Assembly: GCF_020921035.1 (NCBI RefSeq)
Contig: NC_063151.1
Coordinates: forward strand, 6,076,001 to 6,140,000
Length of the DNA: 64,000 nt
Direction: 5' to 3'
Source: Rhodamnia argentea
Lineage: Eukaryota > Streptophyta > Magnoliopsida > Myrtales > Myrtaceae
Numbering within the stretch: position 1 is the first letter of the stretch; every line of letters starts with the position of its first letter. Shown in pieces: positions 53,044 to 64,000 of this stretch. The position numbers and the translations under genes were made by a program. Under the pieces are notes generated by a model. It did not search any database, had not been told where the DNA came from, and worked only from the letters and a program-made list of their open reading frames with translations.

Positions 53044-54416
53044 ATTTCCCTCTGGCAACTACGTAACTTTATATAAAATGGTATTACTTGCAAGCATTTA
53101 TGTCAATAAAATCTCATGCGATAAAAGTCATATCATTCCATGCATATCTTTTCTATTTTGTCTCTATATCCCGCTTACACGAGCTACAATACCTTATTTC
53201 CCATTGGATACCGACTCTACGAAAGGAATAATCAATACCACATTAACATTAATATAGGCATTAAAGCACAATACCACAAAAGTAAATGATCCATCTGTAT
53301 AGAGTAATACGTTTGCAGGGGGGTTCGTCTTGGTTGCCACAAGTAAGATTAGTGGGTGATTAGTGCACGTGATTTTCGTTAATCCGAAACAGATTTTGAA
53401 GGCATAGATAGATATGGGCAGACCGTAACCAATCGCTGCGCCCTTGATTAGCCATTGCGGCCTGGGGAGCAAAGATTTCAAAATACATGCCCGAGCTCCT
53501 GTAAAATTTTTCCTTAAAAAAGTCGGAGGAAAATTTCGACAAGACCGCGTCGGCTTGGCTCGGCTGCGACCGGGTTAACCGGCTTTGCCGCAACTAACTG
53601 ATTCGTGTGTTCTTTCATGTTATCATTCCATTTGCCGCCGTACCTTAAAATCAGCCACTGCGAATGAGAGAGAGAATTTCATTGAAGGTCTGAAAATTCA
53701 AAGCCCCACAGAAAAAAAAAAAAGAGATTATTTATCACGAATTTATCAATTTAACCCGACACTTGCAGGCCTACTGCCCCTTCTCTCTCCCCTCTCTCTC
53801 TCTCTCTCTCTCTCTTACATATGCGAGTCTCTGATCTGCAGAGAATGGGATTTTAGCAGTACTTTGCTGCAATTTGGTTCCTTCGTTGTGATCTTCTCCC
53901 GCTTTCCGCGTGGGGATCTCCAGGATCCGCGGCTGTGGCTCTGTTTCACTGTTTTCAAGATGTGTAAATCACTGTGAATAGCAAACGTCCAAGGGCTCCA
54001 CACTCTCTGGATTGGCCTCTGTTCGTCTCCTCCCACAGAAGTTTTCAAGCATCCTCTGGTCAGTCTCCCTCTCTCGTTTGTTGTTGAATGCATCTTGATG
54101 TTCGCCTGCCACACCGAATCTGAACGCTTTTCTGTTTTGCGATTTCATTGCATTTCAGTAAAGGGCGCCTCTCACTTTCCAACCCGGTAGATCACTCCCA
54201 GATCGATAGCTGTCACTGTCTGAACTGAGATTTCCGTGAATTCGCAGGTTGAATTGGAGGAACCAAACCTCATTCCCTTTCAACCCCCATCAGTACTCGC
54301 AATTTACGGGAAACCTCACTGAAAAAGCACCAAACTTTGGCCATACCTCACCACCCTATTGCAAATCGATCACTACCCACTAATCAAAATTACCCACAAA
54401 ATATAAAAAAGTAAAA
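53044..54416. other. promoter and leader of the methyltransferase gene
   Basis: Includes a CT microsatellite at 53788-53814. A likely leader intron acceptor (CGCAG|GTTGAATTGG) lies near 54248. No separate gene is seen. Confidence 0.45.
53788..53814. repeat. CT microsatellite
   Basis: A pure CT run in the probable promoter or leader of the methyltransferase gene. Such CT runs are common in plant leaders. Confidence 0.85.
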
Positions 54417-55510
54417 ATGGGGAAGCCATCGACGAACAGGGATTGGTCGCAGATCTACGTGATATACGGCATGGACCAGTGGCAGACCCTGCTCTTCCTC
54501 CTGCTCCACGCCGTCGTCTTCTCCTCCATGTCCGTCCTCTTCCTCCTCTACTTCGACCCCATCTGCGCCTACTTCGAGGCGACCCTCCTCTCCTCCGCCG
54601 CCTGGGCCCGGTTCGCCGCCGGATTTGCCGGGTGCGTGACGGCGCTGTCGGCGGTCTGCATGTTCTACGCCGCGGGGAACTTCTTCTACTCGGCGCTGCC
54701 GCTGCGCCACGACATGGCCCAGCGGATCGTCGGCGCGGTCAGCGACTGGTCGACGGTGAAGAACGCGCTCGACCTCGGGTGCGGCCGGGGTATCCTGCTG
54801 AATGCGGTGGCGACGCAGCTCAAGAAGACCGGCAGCTCAGGCCGGGTCGTGGGGTTGGCCCAGTGCAAGAGGACCGCCCTCTCTACTTTAAGGACCGCAA
54901 ATATGGAAGGTAATTTCTTTTTCACTGTCTTATCAGATTTTCACATGGAAAGTTGAAATTAACTCCCCCTACACATAACTTCACATCTGATCGTCCACGG
55001 AGGATGAATATGAACTAATGAATTTTGAGTTTATCCTGCTCAAATCACATCCGGCTCCTCTATAGTATATTTGCAAATCCGAATTCATCAGTTTTCTCAC
55101 GGGAAAACATTCTCTATGTAATATCGCTAGGCGTGCAAGAGTACGTGACGTGCCGGGAGGGAGACGCGAGGAGGCTGCCGTTCCCGGACAACTACTTCGA
55201 CGTGGTGGTGTCGGCGGCGTTCGTGCACACGGTGGGGAAGGAGCACGGCCACCGGACGGCGGAGGCGGCTGCGGAGAGGATGCGGGTGGTGGGGGAGCTG
55301 GTGCGGGTGCTGAAGCCCGGCGGGGTCGGGGTCGTCTGGGACATGGTCCACGCGGCGGAGTACGTGCGGCGGTTGCAGGAGCTGAGGATGGAGGACATCC
55401 GGGTGTCGGAGCGGGTCACGGCCTTCATGATGAGCAGTCACATCGTGTCGTTCACCAAGCCCAGCGAGCACGTTGTGGGCCTCGGTGAGGTCCGTTTGGA
55501 CTGGAGATGA
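54417..55510 (+). CDS. membrane-anchored SAM-dependent methyltransferase
   Basis: Exons 54417-54909 and 55131-55510 give 290 residues. The donor GAAG|GTAATT and acceptor CGCTAG| join as NMEG-VQEYV. The N-terminal half carries two membrane spans (about 24-46, LLFLLLHAVVFSSMSVLFLL, and 66-90). The class I methyltransferase fold follows: motif I is ALDLGCGRG (117-125), then RVVGLAQCK, GDARRLPFPDNYFDVVVSAA (motif II-like) and LVRVLKPGG (motif III). The SAM-binding residues look intact. The substrate is unknown. The membrane anchor suggests a lipid or a membrane-bound target, but that is inference. The reading frame is strongly GC-rich, far above its AT-rich flanks, and this creates spurious frames on both strands. 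Confidence 0.88.
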
Positions 55511-56025
55511 AGGCGGGGTATATACCATATAGTTTTTAATATTTTAATTGCAATCGTTCTTTTGGTGGGAAAAAAAAACATCGAAAGAGCGAAAAATAAA
55601 AAATAAAAAAACTTATATATTTTTTTAAGGGTATGGGGTTTTTTGGATTTGGTCAAGTGTCTGGGGAGGCGAAGTCAAACCAGGTGAATTTGCTCGGAGC
55701 AACATATAAGGTAAAGAAAGAGAGTAGGTAAAATTATGGCCATAAAAAAAAAAATCAGTGATTGATGGCCAGGAAAAATCTGATGAAGACTTGGTATTGT
55801 ACATATTCATTATCAAATGCTTATGCGAAATTTTCTGAATGCTTATTATGCGCATTCGAAATGCTACGGTGCAAAAATTACTGCCAAAATCAAACGCTTG
55901 CCCGAACCTAAATTCCTTGTGATTAAGCTAATTTGCCTGGTTTATTCATGAGTTTGGCTTTTCTTTCATAATCTGAAACGTGAAAAAAAAAAAAAAAAAA
56001 CCTTGTGATATTGTACGTGCCGACG

Positions 56026-56237
56026 CTTTTCAAGTGATTTTTGTCTGGTTAAAAGAATGGTCGATAGACGCTGATTTCGACAGATGCGGCTTTTGCCACG
56101 AAGCGGCTATTTCCTATCGTGAAATGTGGAACTTTTCAAGTGAATTTTGTCTGGTTAAAAGAATGGTCGATAAACGCCGATTTCGACAGATGTGGCTTTT
56201 GCCACGAAGCGGCTATTTCCTATCGTGAAATGTGGAA
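56026..56237 (+). repeat. 106-bp tandem duplication
   Basis: Unit 1 is 56026-56131 and unit 2 is 56132-56237. Both start CTTTTCAAGTGA and contain GGTTAAAAGAATGGTCGATA, GGCTTTTGCCACGAAGCGGC and TATTTCCTATCGTGAAATGT. Only a handful of differences are visible, so it is fairly recent. Confidence 0.95.
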
Positions 56238-56915
56238 TGTTGAGTTATCGCGATATCGACCATTCCATCTTTCTTTCTTTTTTTTCCTTTTTCTGTAGGG
56301 AAAGTATTGCCCTCGGGAATAAAATACAGTACAAGTTGCTGCAAGCTAAAGTGGTTAATAATTCACAGATTTGTATCGCAATAGACCGTGCTCCATCCAT
56401 TCATTCATTCATTCGAATAAAGAGGTCCACAGCCACAGCGAACGATCGTAATCATGTCCCTTTAAATTGCTTTCTCGTCCCCGAAAAGCAGTGGAACAGA
56501 AAGTGACGTGCTGAAAAGGATGGTGGACATGGACAATATGTAAAGTCTCAAGCGCGTAGCCAAAAAGGTGAAAAGCAAAGCGCAAAAAGAAAAAAGAAGA
56601 AGACGAAAAAAAAAAATTCCATTCAACTTTTTTGAAGTTCAAATTGAAGCTGGTTTATTCCTTTTTTTCTTTTCTTTTTTGGGTATATTCAGTTTCAAAT
56701 AGCTTTCCTCGTTGATTTTAATGTTTTTTGCCTTTCTCGCGTAAAGAAAAAATTTAAAGGGTGCGAATCCATGTGGACAACGGTTCTATTATTTAGTGGG
56801 CGCAAAAAGAAGAATTGATGCAAAAATTTATTTGCAACTCGCATCCCTCATTTTTCCTGCCCTTCCCCACCTTCCCAATAATCAAAACGTTTCGAGGCGG
56901 GCGAGCTTGACTCAT

Positions 56916-56950
56916 GTCAAGTCTAGTCCAGTCCAGTCGAGTCGAGTCGG
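56916..56950. repeat. pentanucleotide array (GTCNA)
   Basis: About seven tandem units of the forms GTCAA, GTCTA, GTCCA and GTCGA. Confidence 0.85.
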
Positions 56951-57908
56951 GTTTTATGATGTAATGTGTTTTGTCTTGCTTAGACCGGTTTGAATTATTG
57001 ATCTTTGGATCCGCCCATCTTTTCATCTTTAGTCTTGGACCAAAGATTAAGCCGAGGATAAAAAGATCGTTTCTCCTCGCTCTGATTCCCCCTAATTGTT
57101 GAATTGATTTCCATCTTTTCCTTTCTCTAAGTTTGGTATCAAGGAGAGTTTGACCATTGGGCCTGACTTGCTGACTAAGTCCATCCACAGAAACTTTGCA
57201 GGGCCGAGCCGGCCGACTCAAGCCCAGCAGGGCTGGTCTGGATTTCGTTAAGCTTTATATAGGGGCCCCTCAATCTCGAGTCTTCACTAATCATGATAAC
57301 TTCTCACTCAGACCGGCTAAATCATTCAATTTTTTTTGCTCCTTGAGAAGAGAAAGAAAATACGGAAAACTTCAAATAAGGGTATGAAATAGCTATGGCT
57401 CTAGGGTCAATCCGAAGCTTCTTCAATTTAGATCAAAATAGAAAATTTCCGACAAAATTGCCTTTCCTCCAAGAGTCCGTCGGGAAAAATTTTACTGGTT
57501 ATTGATCTCGGGCTTTTATTTGAGACTAAATTGGTCACTCTACGATTTTATTTAAGACAAAATCACGTGAACCTTTTTTTTTTTCTTTTTAAGAAAACAA
57601 CCCCAAATTCATGCTCTGATTTGAAATTTTCCCGAACAAGTATATGGATTGACGGTCAAGAAATTTAGTGATTTCTTGAAACTGACCTATTGAGAAATTA
57701 AGAGGGGGTGTGGATTGCAGAGGTTATAATAGTTCGAACCATTTAAAATAAGGACGTCAGGAAATTTTAGGGGAGTCCGACCAACTTGGACGGTTGAATG
57801 CGCGACGCCTTAAGCATTTGCCAGCAACATAAATAAGCATTTGAAAAGGGTACCAACAAGGAAGCAAGGAAACAAAAGACCCTCTCCACCAACAACCAAC
57901 GCCCATTC

Positions 57909-60900
57909 ATGGCTTCCCCTTTATCCTCATCCCCATCCTTCTCTCACACTCTCAAACCCTCTCTTAATTTTCTCTCCAATTCTCCAAAACAAACTTCGGT
58001 CAACGCCCATTTGGCGTTTCCGCTACTCAATGGAAAGTACAGCAAAAATGGTGCCGATTCAGGCAGTCTCAGGATCTACTGTGGTTCTTCGGACGAGACT
58101 GTACAGGTCGGTTTTGAATTATTTAGTTTTCGTTTGTCATGACACTGGCTGATGGGTTTCATAATCTCACTGTCTTGGTGGTATATGCTCATCGACTAGC
58201 GAGTTCTTCTCTTTAATGGCTCTATACTTTAATGGACATTGGGAGCTCATTTCGCCAAATTTTGCGCAATGCCCTTATCTGGGAGAGAAATCACCTAAAA
58301 CGAGCATGTTGAGTTTTATGAAGTAATCGAAATGACGCTATGTGCTTTGTGGGATAGTGTTATCAATGAGATAAGTACAGTTATGATATTGCAGATGAAA
58401 TATTTGAGGAAATGTGTCACTTAAAGAAGAGTTGCTTCACTGGTTGTAGCTAAAAATAAAAGTCTGACTTTGTTGTCCATTGTAATTGGGAAAGAAAGAT
58501 TACATTTTTTTTTTGGAGCTGTGATTTCGCTCCTGATGATTAATTCAAGGAAACTAAGCCGCGATCAACCTCTTTTTAGTGAATGCTAGCTATCTTACTG
58601 AGTAATGATATAGTTCTTAAGTTGCTGGGCAAGATTACATGCATGTTCTTTCTCTCGTAAGTGTTTCCTGCTCTATGGAATGGGTTTTCAGTCACGCAGG
58701 ATAAATTGGAGCGTAAAGGCTCTCCTTACAACTTTTTCCTATCAAATCATGGACATGCACTAAAGAAACTTGAGAGTCTCGTCGCCGCAGCCCTTATTTT
58801 TGTTAATATCGCTTCTCCAATTACTTCATTGGGCTCGGATTATTGGTCTATCGCTCCAGCCAATGCTGTTCTCTATTCTCCTGACACCAAAGTCCCCAGA
58901 ACTGGGGAACTTGCTTTGAGGAGAGCTATCCCTGCGAACACAAATTTGAAGGCTATACAGGTAATTGGTCAACATTCTGTCGGTCTTAAGATCCTCTCTC
59001 ACTAGACTAGTAAGGCCTATCTTAATTTTCTTATAGGTATCGTTGGAGGACATCTCGTACTTACTGAGAATACCACAGAGAAAGCCATATGGAACCATGG
59101 AGGGTAATGTCAAGAAAGCTCTTAAGGTACCATTATCTTTTCCTCTTTTATCTGATTCGGTGCACTGCATAGGAGTTGGTTGTCCAAAGCGTTTTCATTC
59201 TTGGAAGTTATGTTATCAAGAAACACCCATCTCTTCCCAAACCTGGCCTATCTTGTGCCAAAATTTACTGGAGAATTGCAGTAACTATTTTCAGTTGGTA
59301 GCCATACTGTTCTGGTCTTGGGTGTTTTCTCATTTACCATCAGTTTGTATTACTTTTAAATCAGGAACATTCTCCTCGTGGCTCATTTGATAGCCTCTCC
59401 CAAACCTAATGTAATGGTCCCCTATTTTAGATAGCAAAGGATGAGAAAGATTCTATTCTGGCCAGTATCCCAGCAGAGCTGAGAGACAAAGGTTCCTTGC
59501 TGTATGCATCTCTCGTTGACGGGAAGGTATGGTAAGGTACTCGAGGATATGTAAGCTCTGTTGTTCTATAACTCTATAGTGGATTGCATGAATACCAATA
59601 TAAACATAGGACATATGAATTATGGATTGCCCTAGGTGATAAACCCAGTCGATTAGCAGAACAGAAAAAAGAGACCCCTGTGTTATGCCATCCTCTCAAA
59701 ATTCTTTCCAGTCCTCTTTGCTACTACTTTACTACATAACCGCTGTCAAAAACTGTTGGACAGCAATAACTCAATCTAGTACGGATGGTAGAGGAGAGGA
59801 CAAAATTTTTCTTCTGGCACCCAAGCAAATTCTATATGATCTCGGCCTAGGTACCTGTCAGTATTAGTGATACAGTGCTTCATCAAAATTTTCTCAACCA
59901 TATTTGGCTGTAGGTGGTTCATTTACCACATCTACCAAAATGATCCAAAGTTTCTTCCATTTCTCAGGGTGGATTGCAAGACCTCCTTCAATGTATCAAT
60001 GATAAGGACCCTGATAAAGTATCTGTAGGGCTTTCATCATCATTGGATACTGTTGCAGAAATCGAACTATTGCAGGTAATAATTACGCATTAAATTTCCA
60101 GCTCCTTCTTGCATCAGCAGACTTTAAACTGTTGCACTTTCTTACAATTCGTTTTGCAAGAGAATGTAAGAATGGCCAGATTCTGAACTTATAACTTGCA
60201 ACAGGCCCCCGGATTGTCTTTTCTTTTGCCAGAGCAATACTTGAAATATCCTAGGTCAGTCCTTTTGAGACATGGTGAATAACTATTTTGTTTTCTAACA
60301 ATTGAAATTCTTACATGAATATTACTCAAACAGATATTACCAACTAATAGCTTTTGCCTGTTTCTGGAATACTTGTTGACGTTGATGGCCTTAGGTCTAA
60401 TATAGATCTGGCATTTTTGTCTCATGAAATATGAATAGGTTGATAGGATAAGTAGGATTGCCTGTCTCGATATCTTGTTAAACGAACTTTTTTTGGCTGC
60501 ATTAGGATTTTTGACGCAGTTCTTTTCCTGTCTGAATTGGTGGATTAATATATAGGGCAAGATAATATCTTTTCCAAAAATTTCATTGCAGGTCAATTTC
60601 GTTGTAACTCGACGATGATATGATGGTCTTTTTACATGACCTAACTTCATTTACTAGTTAGCGTTGCATAATTTCAAGATGACAATTGCATACCATTATC
60701 CAGTTCCTATTTCAATAACTGCTCTGCGATGTGAAGACCATTCAATTGACATGTCATACTTCCTATGTGTAACTATCTGCTGTTCTCATTGATGTTTATT
60801 ACTTCAACAAACTGCACATCTGAGTTCTACCACTTGTAGACTGACGGGAAGAGCAACTGTTGAACTTACAATTGAGAAAGGGGATGGAACTGCATTTTCA

Positions 60901-63533
60901 CCTGAAGCTGGAGGTGAGCCAAGAAAGACTGCCACAATTCAGGTATTCACAGTTCTGTTAGGATTCGGCGCACAATCACAACGAAGTAAAGCGCAAAAAT
61001 GCGAGAAAGAGACATCGAGACACGAGATTTTATCTTGGTTCACCTTTAAACTAGGGTTACGTCCCGTAAAGGATTCCATTATAATTAGCACCTTGCATCT
61101 CTCGTTACATCAATTAGTTACAAGCGAAAAAGAGTATATATAGCAGTAGTTATTCATGAGCGGGACCCACGTGCCTTCCTATCGAGGGGGAGTATGAATC
61201 ACACACTAACAAGTTCAACATAAGTTAGTTGACAGGAAAACGACCCTGTGTGCATAATCTAGCATGGAGAAACTGCAACCAAATCGCTTTCACTGCTAAA
61301 GAGGATATCTAATTTCTTTTAAGTTTTGATACCAAAATTCTTGGAGCAGTTTGGATTCTTCCCCATATCCCAAAACAAATCAGTGAGAAAACTTTGGCAG
61401 TTACCATTGTTCATCTTTCTGGCCTCTTATTAGCAACAAATTTGGTGCTTAATAAATCATGTTGTAGAGGTAGAGGAAAATTGAAGAATCTCAGGTCACA
61501 GCTGCTATGGATTCTCACTTCTCAGCATGCAGAAATATCCGGAGACATTCATCCAAGTGTTCACCACAAATGACAGCATGCTGTGTGATGGTCAGACTAA
61601 GACTAACCAGACAATGTGGGGATACTGGGTCTAGTAGGAAGTATTTCTGACTGTATAAGTTTGTCCAGTGTGCTTCCCTTCGCTTGATCACCTTCCAGCA
61701 TGCTTCACTGAAGTAACCACTGTCTGAAACTAAAACATAGTTATTCAAGGAGGACCATAAGAAAGAAGAAAGCATCTGTCAGCTCTTATGCACTTGAACT
61801 ACATGTGCTTGGCTAGCCAGCTGTACAGTTTTCTGGGTGCAGATAATTTGAGGGGATTAATATTAGTTTTTTCAATGGATTACTATAGGGTGGATTTTAT
61901 GAACCCATGGAGTTATCAATTTGCAGAGCCCTGCTCATGTATTTTCAGGCGCTCTAACTAGTGGAGCCAGCGTCAAGTTAGATACTCACAACTTGAGTTT
62001 CCACATGGTGTGGCTCTGACTGCTGTACGTGAAATGGTTTATGCAGATGGTTATTGATGGATACTCAGCGCCATTGACTGCAGGAAATTTTGCAAAAATG
62101 GTAAGGTGCTCGAACTTCTCTTTTAGCCTCCGGAAAAAAAATGTCTAGTTCAGTTGATGTTTGACGTGTTGTGTGCCGATCTGGATGTGGCATGCAAAGA
62201 AGTGAAAGTCATATACGTACTTTACTTATGTTAGAGTTTGGTCGGTTTTATTTTGTCTCGGCATACGCTTGCTTAGGTTTATAGGGGATAAATGAAATGA
62301 ATATGGTAAAAAAGAAGAAGAAAGTGGCATGCCAAAGATGTTTCCTCACATTTGACAGCGAAAACATGGTTAATATTAGCATAATTTAAAAACGCTACGT
62401 AGGAAAATATTTAAAGTTAGTTGACATATACTGGCATACCGCTTAGTATGAGTTAGCTCTTTATTCTTGGATTTCCCATGGGAAATAGGGAAAATAAAAG
62501 GTTGGTGGTCAGCCATTTGGATATTCGTTTCAGTTTTTGAGGCAGAATCCAGGAGGCTTATATGAGTTTGCTTTTTCCATTGTCTTCAAGTCTTGAGTTT
62601 TACTAGTCAACGCTTCTATAATGGCATCCAGAGAGCTGATTGATTCAGAATCAATCATGTGCGTAAAATATCATAGGCATTGAACTTACTAATATGTTCA
62701 AGAAGCCATAATTTTCTTTCCATAGGGTGTATTTATGTTTCATATTTGTATTTAAGGCGAAACTCTCAACAGTAAGCACCAACATCCCATTGGACAATTT
62801 CACAGTGGCGTCAAAATCTGTAGGTAGTTGATGGAGCATATGATGGAGCAAAGCTCAGTTGTGCCAACCAAGCTGTTCTCACAGATAGTGGCATTGATAA
62901 GAGCACTAGCTTTAGAGTTCCTTTAGAGATAATGCCATCTGGGCAATTCGAACCATTGTACAAGACGATGTTAAGTATACAGGTAACAACTCCTCTTCCT
63001 CCTTATTTCAAATCTGTTAAAACTGACAATACTGTTTCTTGGTGGCATTGAAGGATGGTGAATTGCCAGTTCTTCCCATGTCTGTTTATGGGGCAGTTGC
63101 AATGGCGCACAGTGCTGACTCTGATGAATACTCTTCGCCTTATCAGTTTTTCTTCTATTTGTATGATAAAAGAAACGTGAGTAGAGTTGAGCTATATTCA
63201 ATTGGAACTCAATGATTATAAAATGAGTAAGTGTCCTCATGTGTTTACATTTTGGAGGTGCAGTCCGGCCTCGGAGGTATATCTTTTGAAGAAGGGCAAT
63301 TTTCTGTTTTCGGGTAGGTATCTAATCCTTCGAGCTTTTCCCTTGTAATGCGGACCTGAATTTTGTTTTTTAATATGGACAACCATTCTTTCCTTGTCTA
63401 ACAAGGCTCTCTGTTTGACAGCTACGTAACTACAGGTAGAGATATCCTTTCACAGATTAAAACAGGAGATGTTATTCGATCGGCGAAGCTAGTGGAAGGC
63501 CAAGATCGCCTTGTAGTCCCTAGTGAGAGTTAA
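57909..63533 (+). CDS. CYP37: thylakoid-lumen cyclophilin-like protein CYP37
   Basis: Twelve exons: 57909-58106, 58700-58960, 59037-59126, 59431-59526, 59968-60075, 60205-60254, 60840-60942, 62047-62100, 62824-62982, 63054-63176, 63264-63313 and 63422-63533. All have GT/AG borders and frame is kept, giving 467 residues (Arabidopsis CYP37 is 466). The start MASPLSSSPSFSHTLKPSLN is a Ser-rich chloroplast transit peptide. A second, Sec-type lumen signal follows (KK at 88-89, hydrophobic 92-106, cleavage after APANA at 122). The mature part opens VLYSPDTKVPRTGELALRRA, has a helical region (DISYLLRIPQRKPYGTMEGN), then a cyclophilin-like domain (about 268-460: NFAKMVVDGAYDGAKL, SVYGAVAMAHS, GYVTTGRDILSQIKTGD). 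Lumen CYP37/CYP38 proteins support photosystem assembly and electron transport. Their isomerase activity is weak or absent. Confidence 0.96.
60956..61211. mobile_element. solo LTR (fossil) in a CYP37 intron
   Basis: A 256-bp sequence beginning TGTTAG and ending CTAACA, flanked on both sides by AGTTC (60951-60955 and 61212-61216), a perfect 5-bp target duplication. It contains GAGACACGAGATTTTATCTT and a GGTTCACC word, as in many plant Copia LTRs, so Copia is the likelier superfamily. There is no internal domain. It arose by insertion and LTR-LTR recombination. The perfect target duplication suggests modest age. It lies just after the exon 7 donor. Confidence 0.85.
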
Positions 63534-64000
63534 TCTGCTTGTTTTATAACCAAGGAATGGAATTGTTCATATACGAGGATTCATACTTTTGCCCGGTTTT
63601 ATATCAGATATGTCTTGTTGGAACCCTTTTGGCTATCATGCTTCGGGGCAATTGCTTCGATCGAAATATATCGTAATTCTTGAACATTCTCCGCTCATCT
63701 AGACATCATTATCACTCTTCATCGTATATGTTGTGGCCATGAGCTCACAACCTCATATTTTCTGAGCTTCCGATCTCACGTTACCGGTGGAAAAATTGGC
63801 TGCGAAAAGGATATTTCGTGCTCATCCTTTGTTTCATTTCTTCCAACGCACTGGATGTAATCCAACTACACTAAAACACATCTTCTTGCGCTGACCTGTC
63901 CTTTAAATTCTCAGTAGCTAGAAGAAAGCAAGGCGGATGTAGATACAGATGGCCATAAATTTTCAGAAAACTTTAGGTTTTTCCCTGTTGAACTTGTTAC
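63534..64000. other. 3' region of CYP37 and following spacer
   Basis: Should contain the CYP37 3' UTR. No further gene is visible before the window ends. Confidence 0.5.

Larger units (their letters stand above)
55511..57908. other. intergenic, promoter of CYP37
   Basis: Holds an A run at 55983-56000, a 106-bp tandem duplication (56026-56237) and a pentamer array near 56916-56950. The CYP37 promoter should lie in the right part. No other gene is recognised. Confidence 0.45.

Noticed and set aside
54443-55528. Alternative plus and minus frames over the methyltransferase
   Set aside because: Arg/Gly/His-rich shadows of a GC-rich gene. Only the chosen frame carries the membrane spans and SAM motifs.

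Overview
The window is nuclear DNA of a flowering plant, almost certainly a eudicot. Its genes have many introns with GT..AG borders and its spacers are AT-rich. The proteins belong to plant families (thylakoid-lumen cyclophilin CYP37, AGD5-type ARF-GAP, LDL2-type histone demethylase, root-cap protein, DUF4408/DUF761 protein, DUF300/LAZ1 protein). Four copies of a repeat with AT-rich arms and a GC-rich core resemble a repeat I remember from Eucalyptus and other Myrtaceae, so a Myrtales host is my best guess. That guess rests on memory, not on a search.

Layout. 1-9.5 kb: a Mutator-like MITE (856-1187), zinc-finger exons of a VAL/HSI2-like repressor that lacks its B3 half (3181-4579), a Harbinger-type MITE (6193-6652), and a minus-strand DUF4408/DUF761 gene (8139-9290). 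9.5-15.6 kb: a spacer holding two copies of one repeat family and one copy of another. 15.6-21.3 kb: an 11-exon AGD5/NEVERSHED-like ARF-GAP gene on minus. 21.3-24.8 kb: AT-rich spacer. 24.8-32 kb: a 104-residue tail-anchored protein (plus), a probable complex I ESSS-like subunit (plus) and a DUF300/LAZ1-family gene (minus). 34.1-40.6 kb: the LDL2-like demethylase (minus) and a secreted root-cap protein (plus), transcribed divergently. 40.6-44.4 kb: a second, decayed copy of that whole block with an internal loss of about 4.2 kb. 44.75-44.96 kb: a 68-residue zinc-ribbon protein (minus). 45-54.4 kb: a repeat-rich, gene-poor spacer. 54.4-55.5 kb: a GC-rich, membrane-anchored SAM methyltransferase (plus). 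57.9-63.5 kb: a 12-exon CYP37 gene (plus) with a solo LTR in one intron.

I rebuilt the exons by hand from splice signals, reading frame and remembered family sequences. Each complete gene model keeps frame from ATG to stop. The genes are unrelated housekeeping or developmental loci, as usual in a plant genome, and I see no operon-like or cluster logic. The most informative structure is the tandem segmental duplication. Its two breakpoints share the bases CATTG and an LTR-like sequence sits at its junction. Next in interest are the small repeat elements with target-site duplications and several local tandem duplications, two of which touch host genes.
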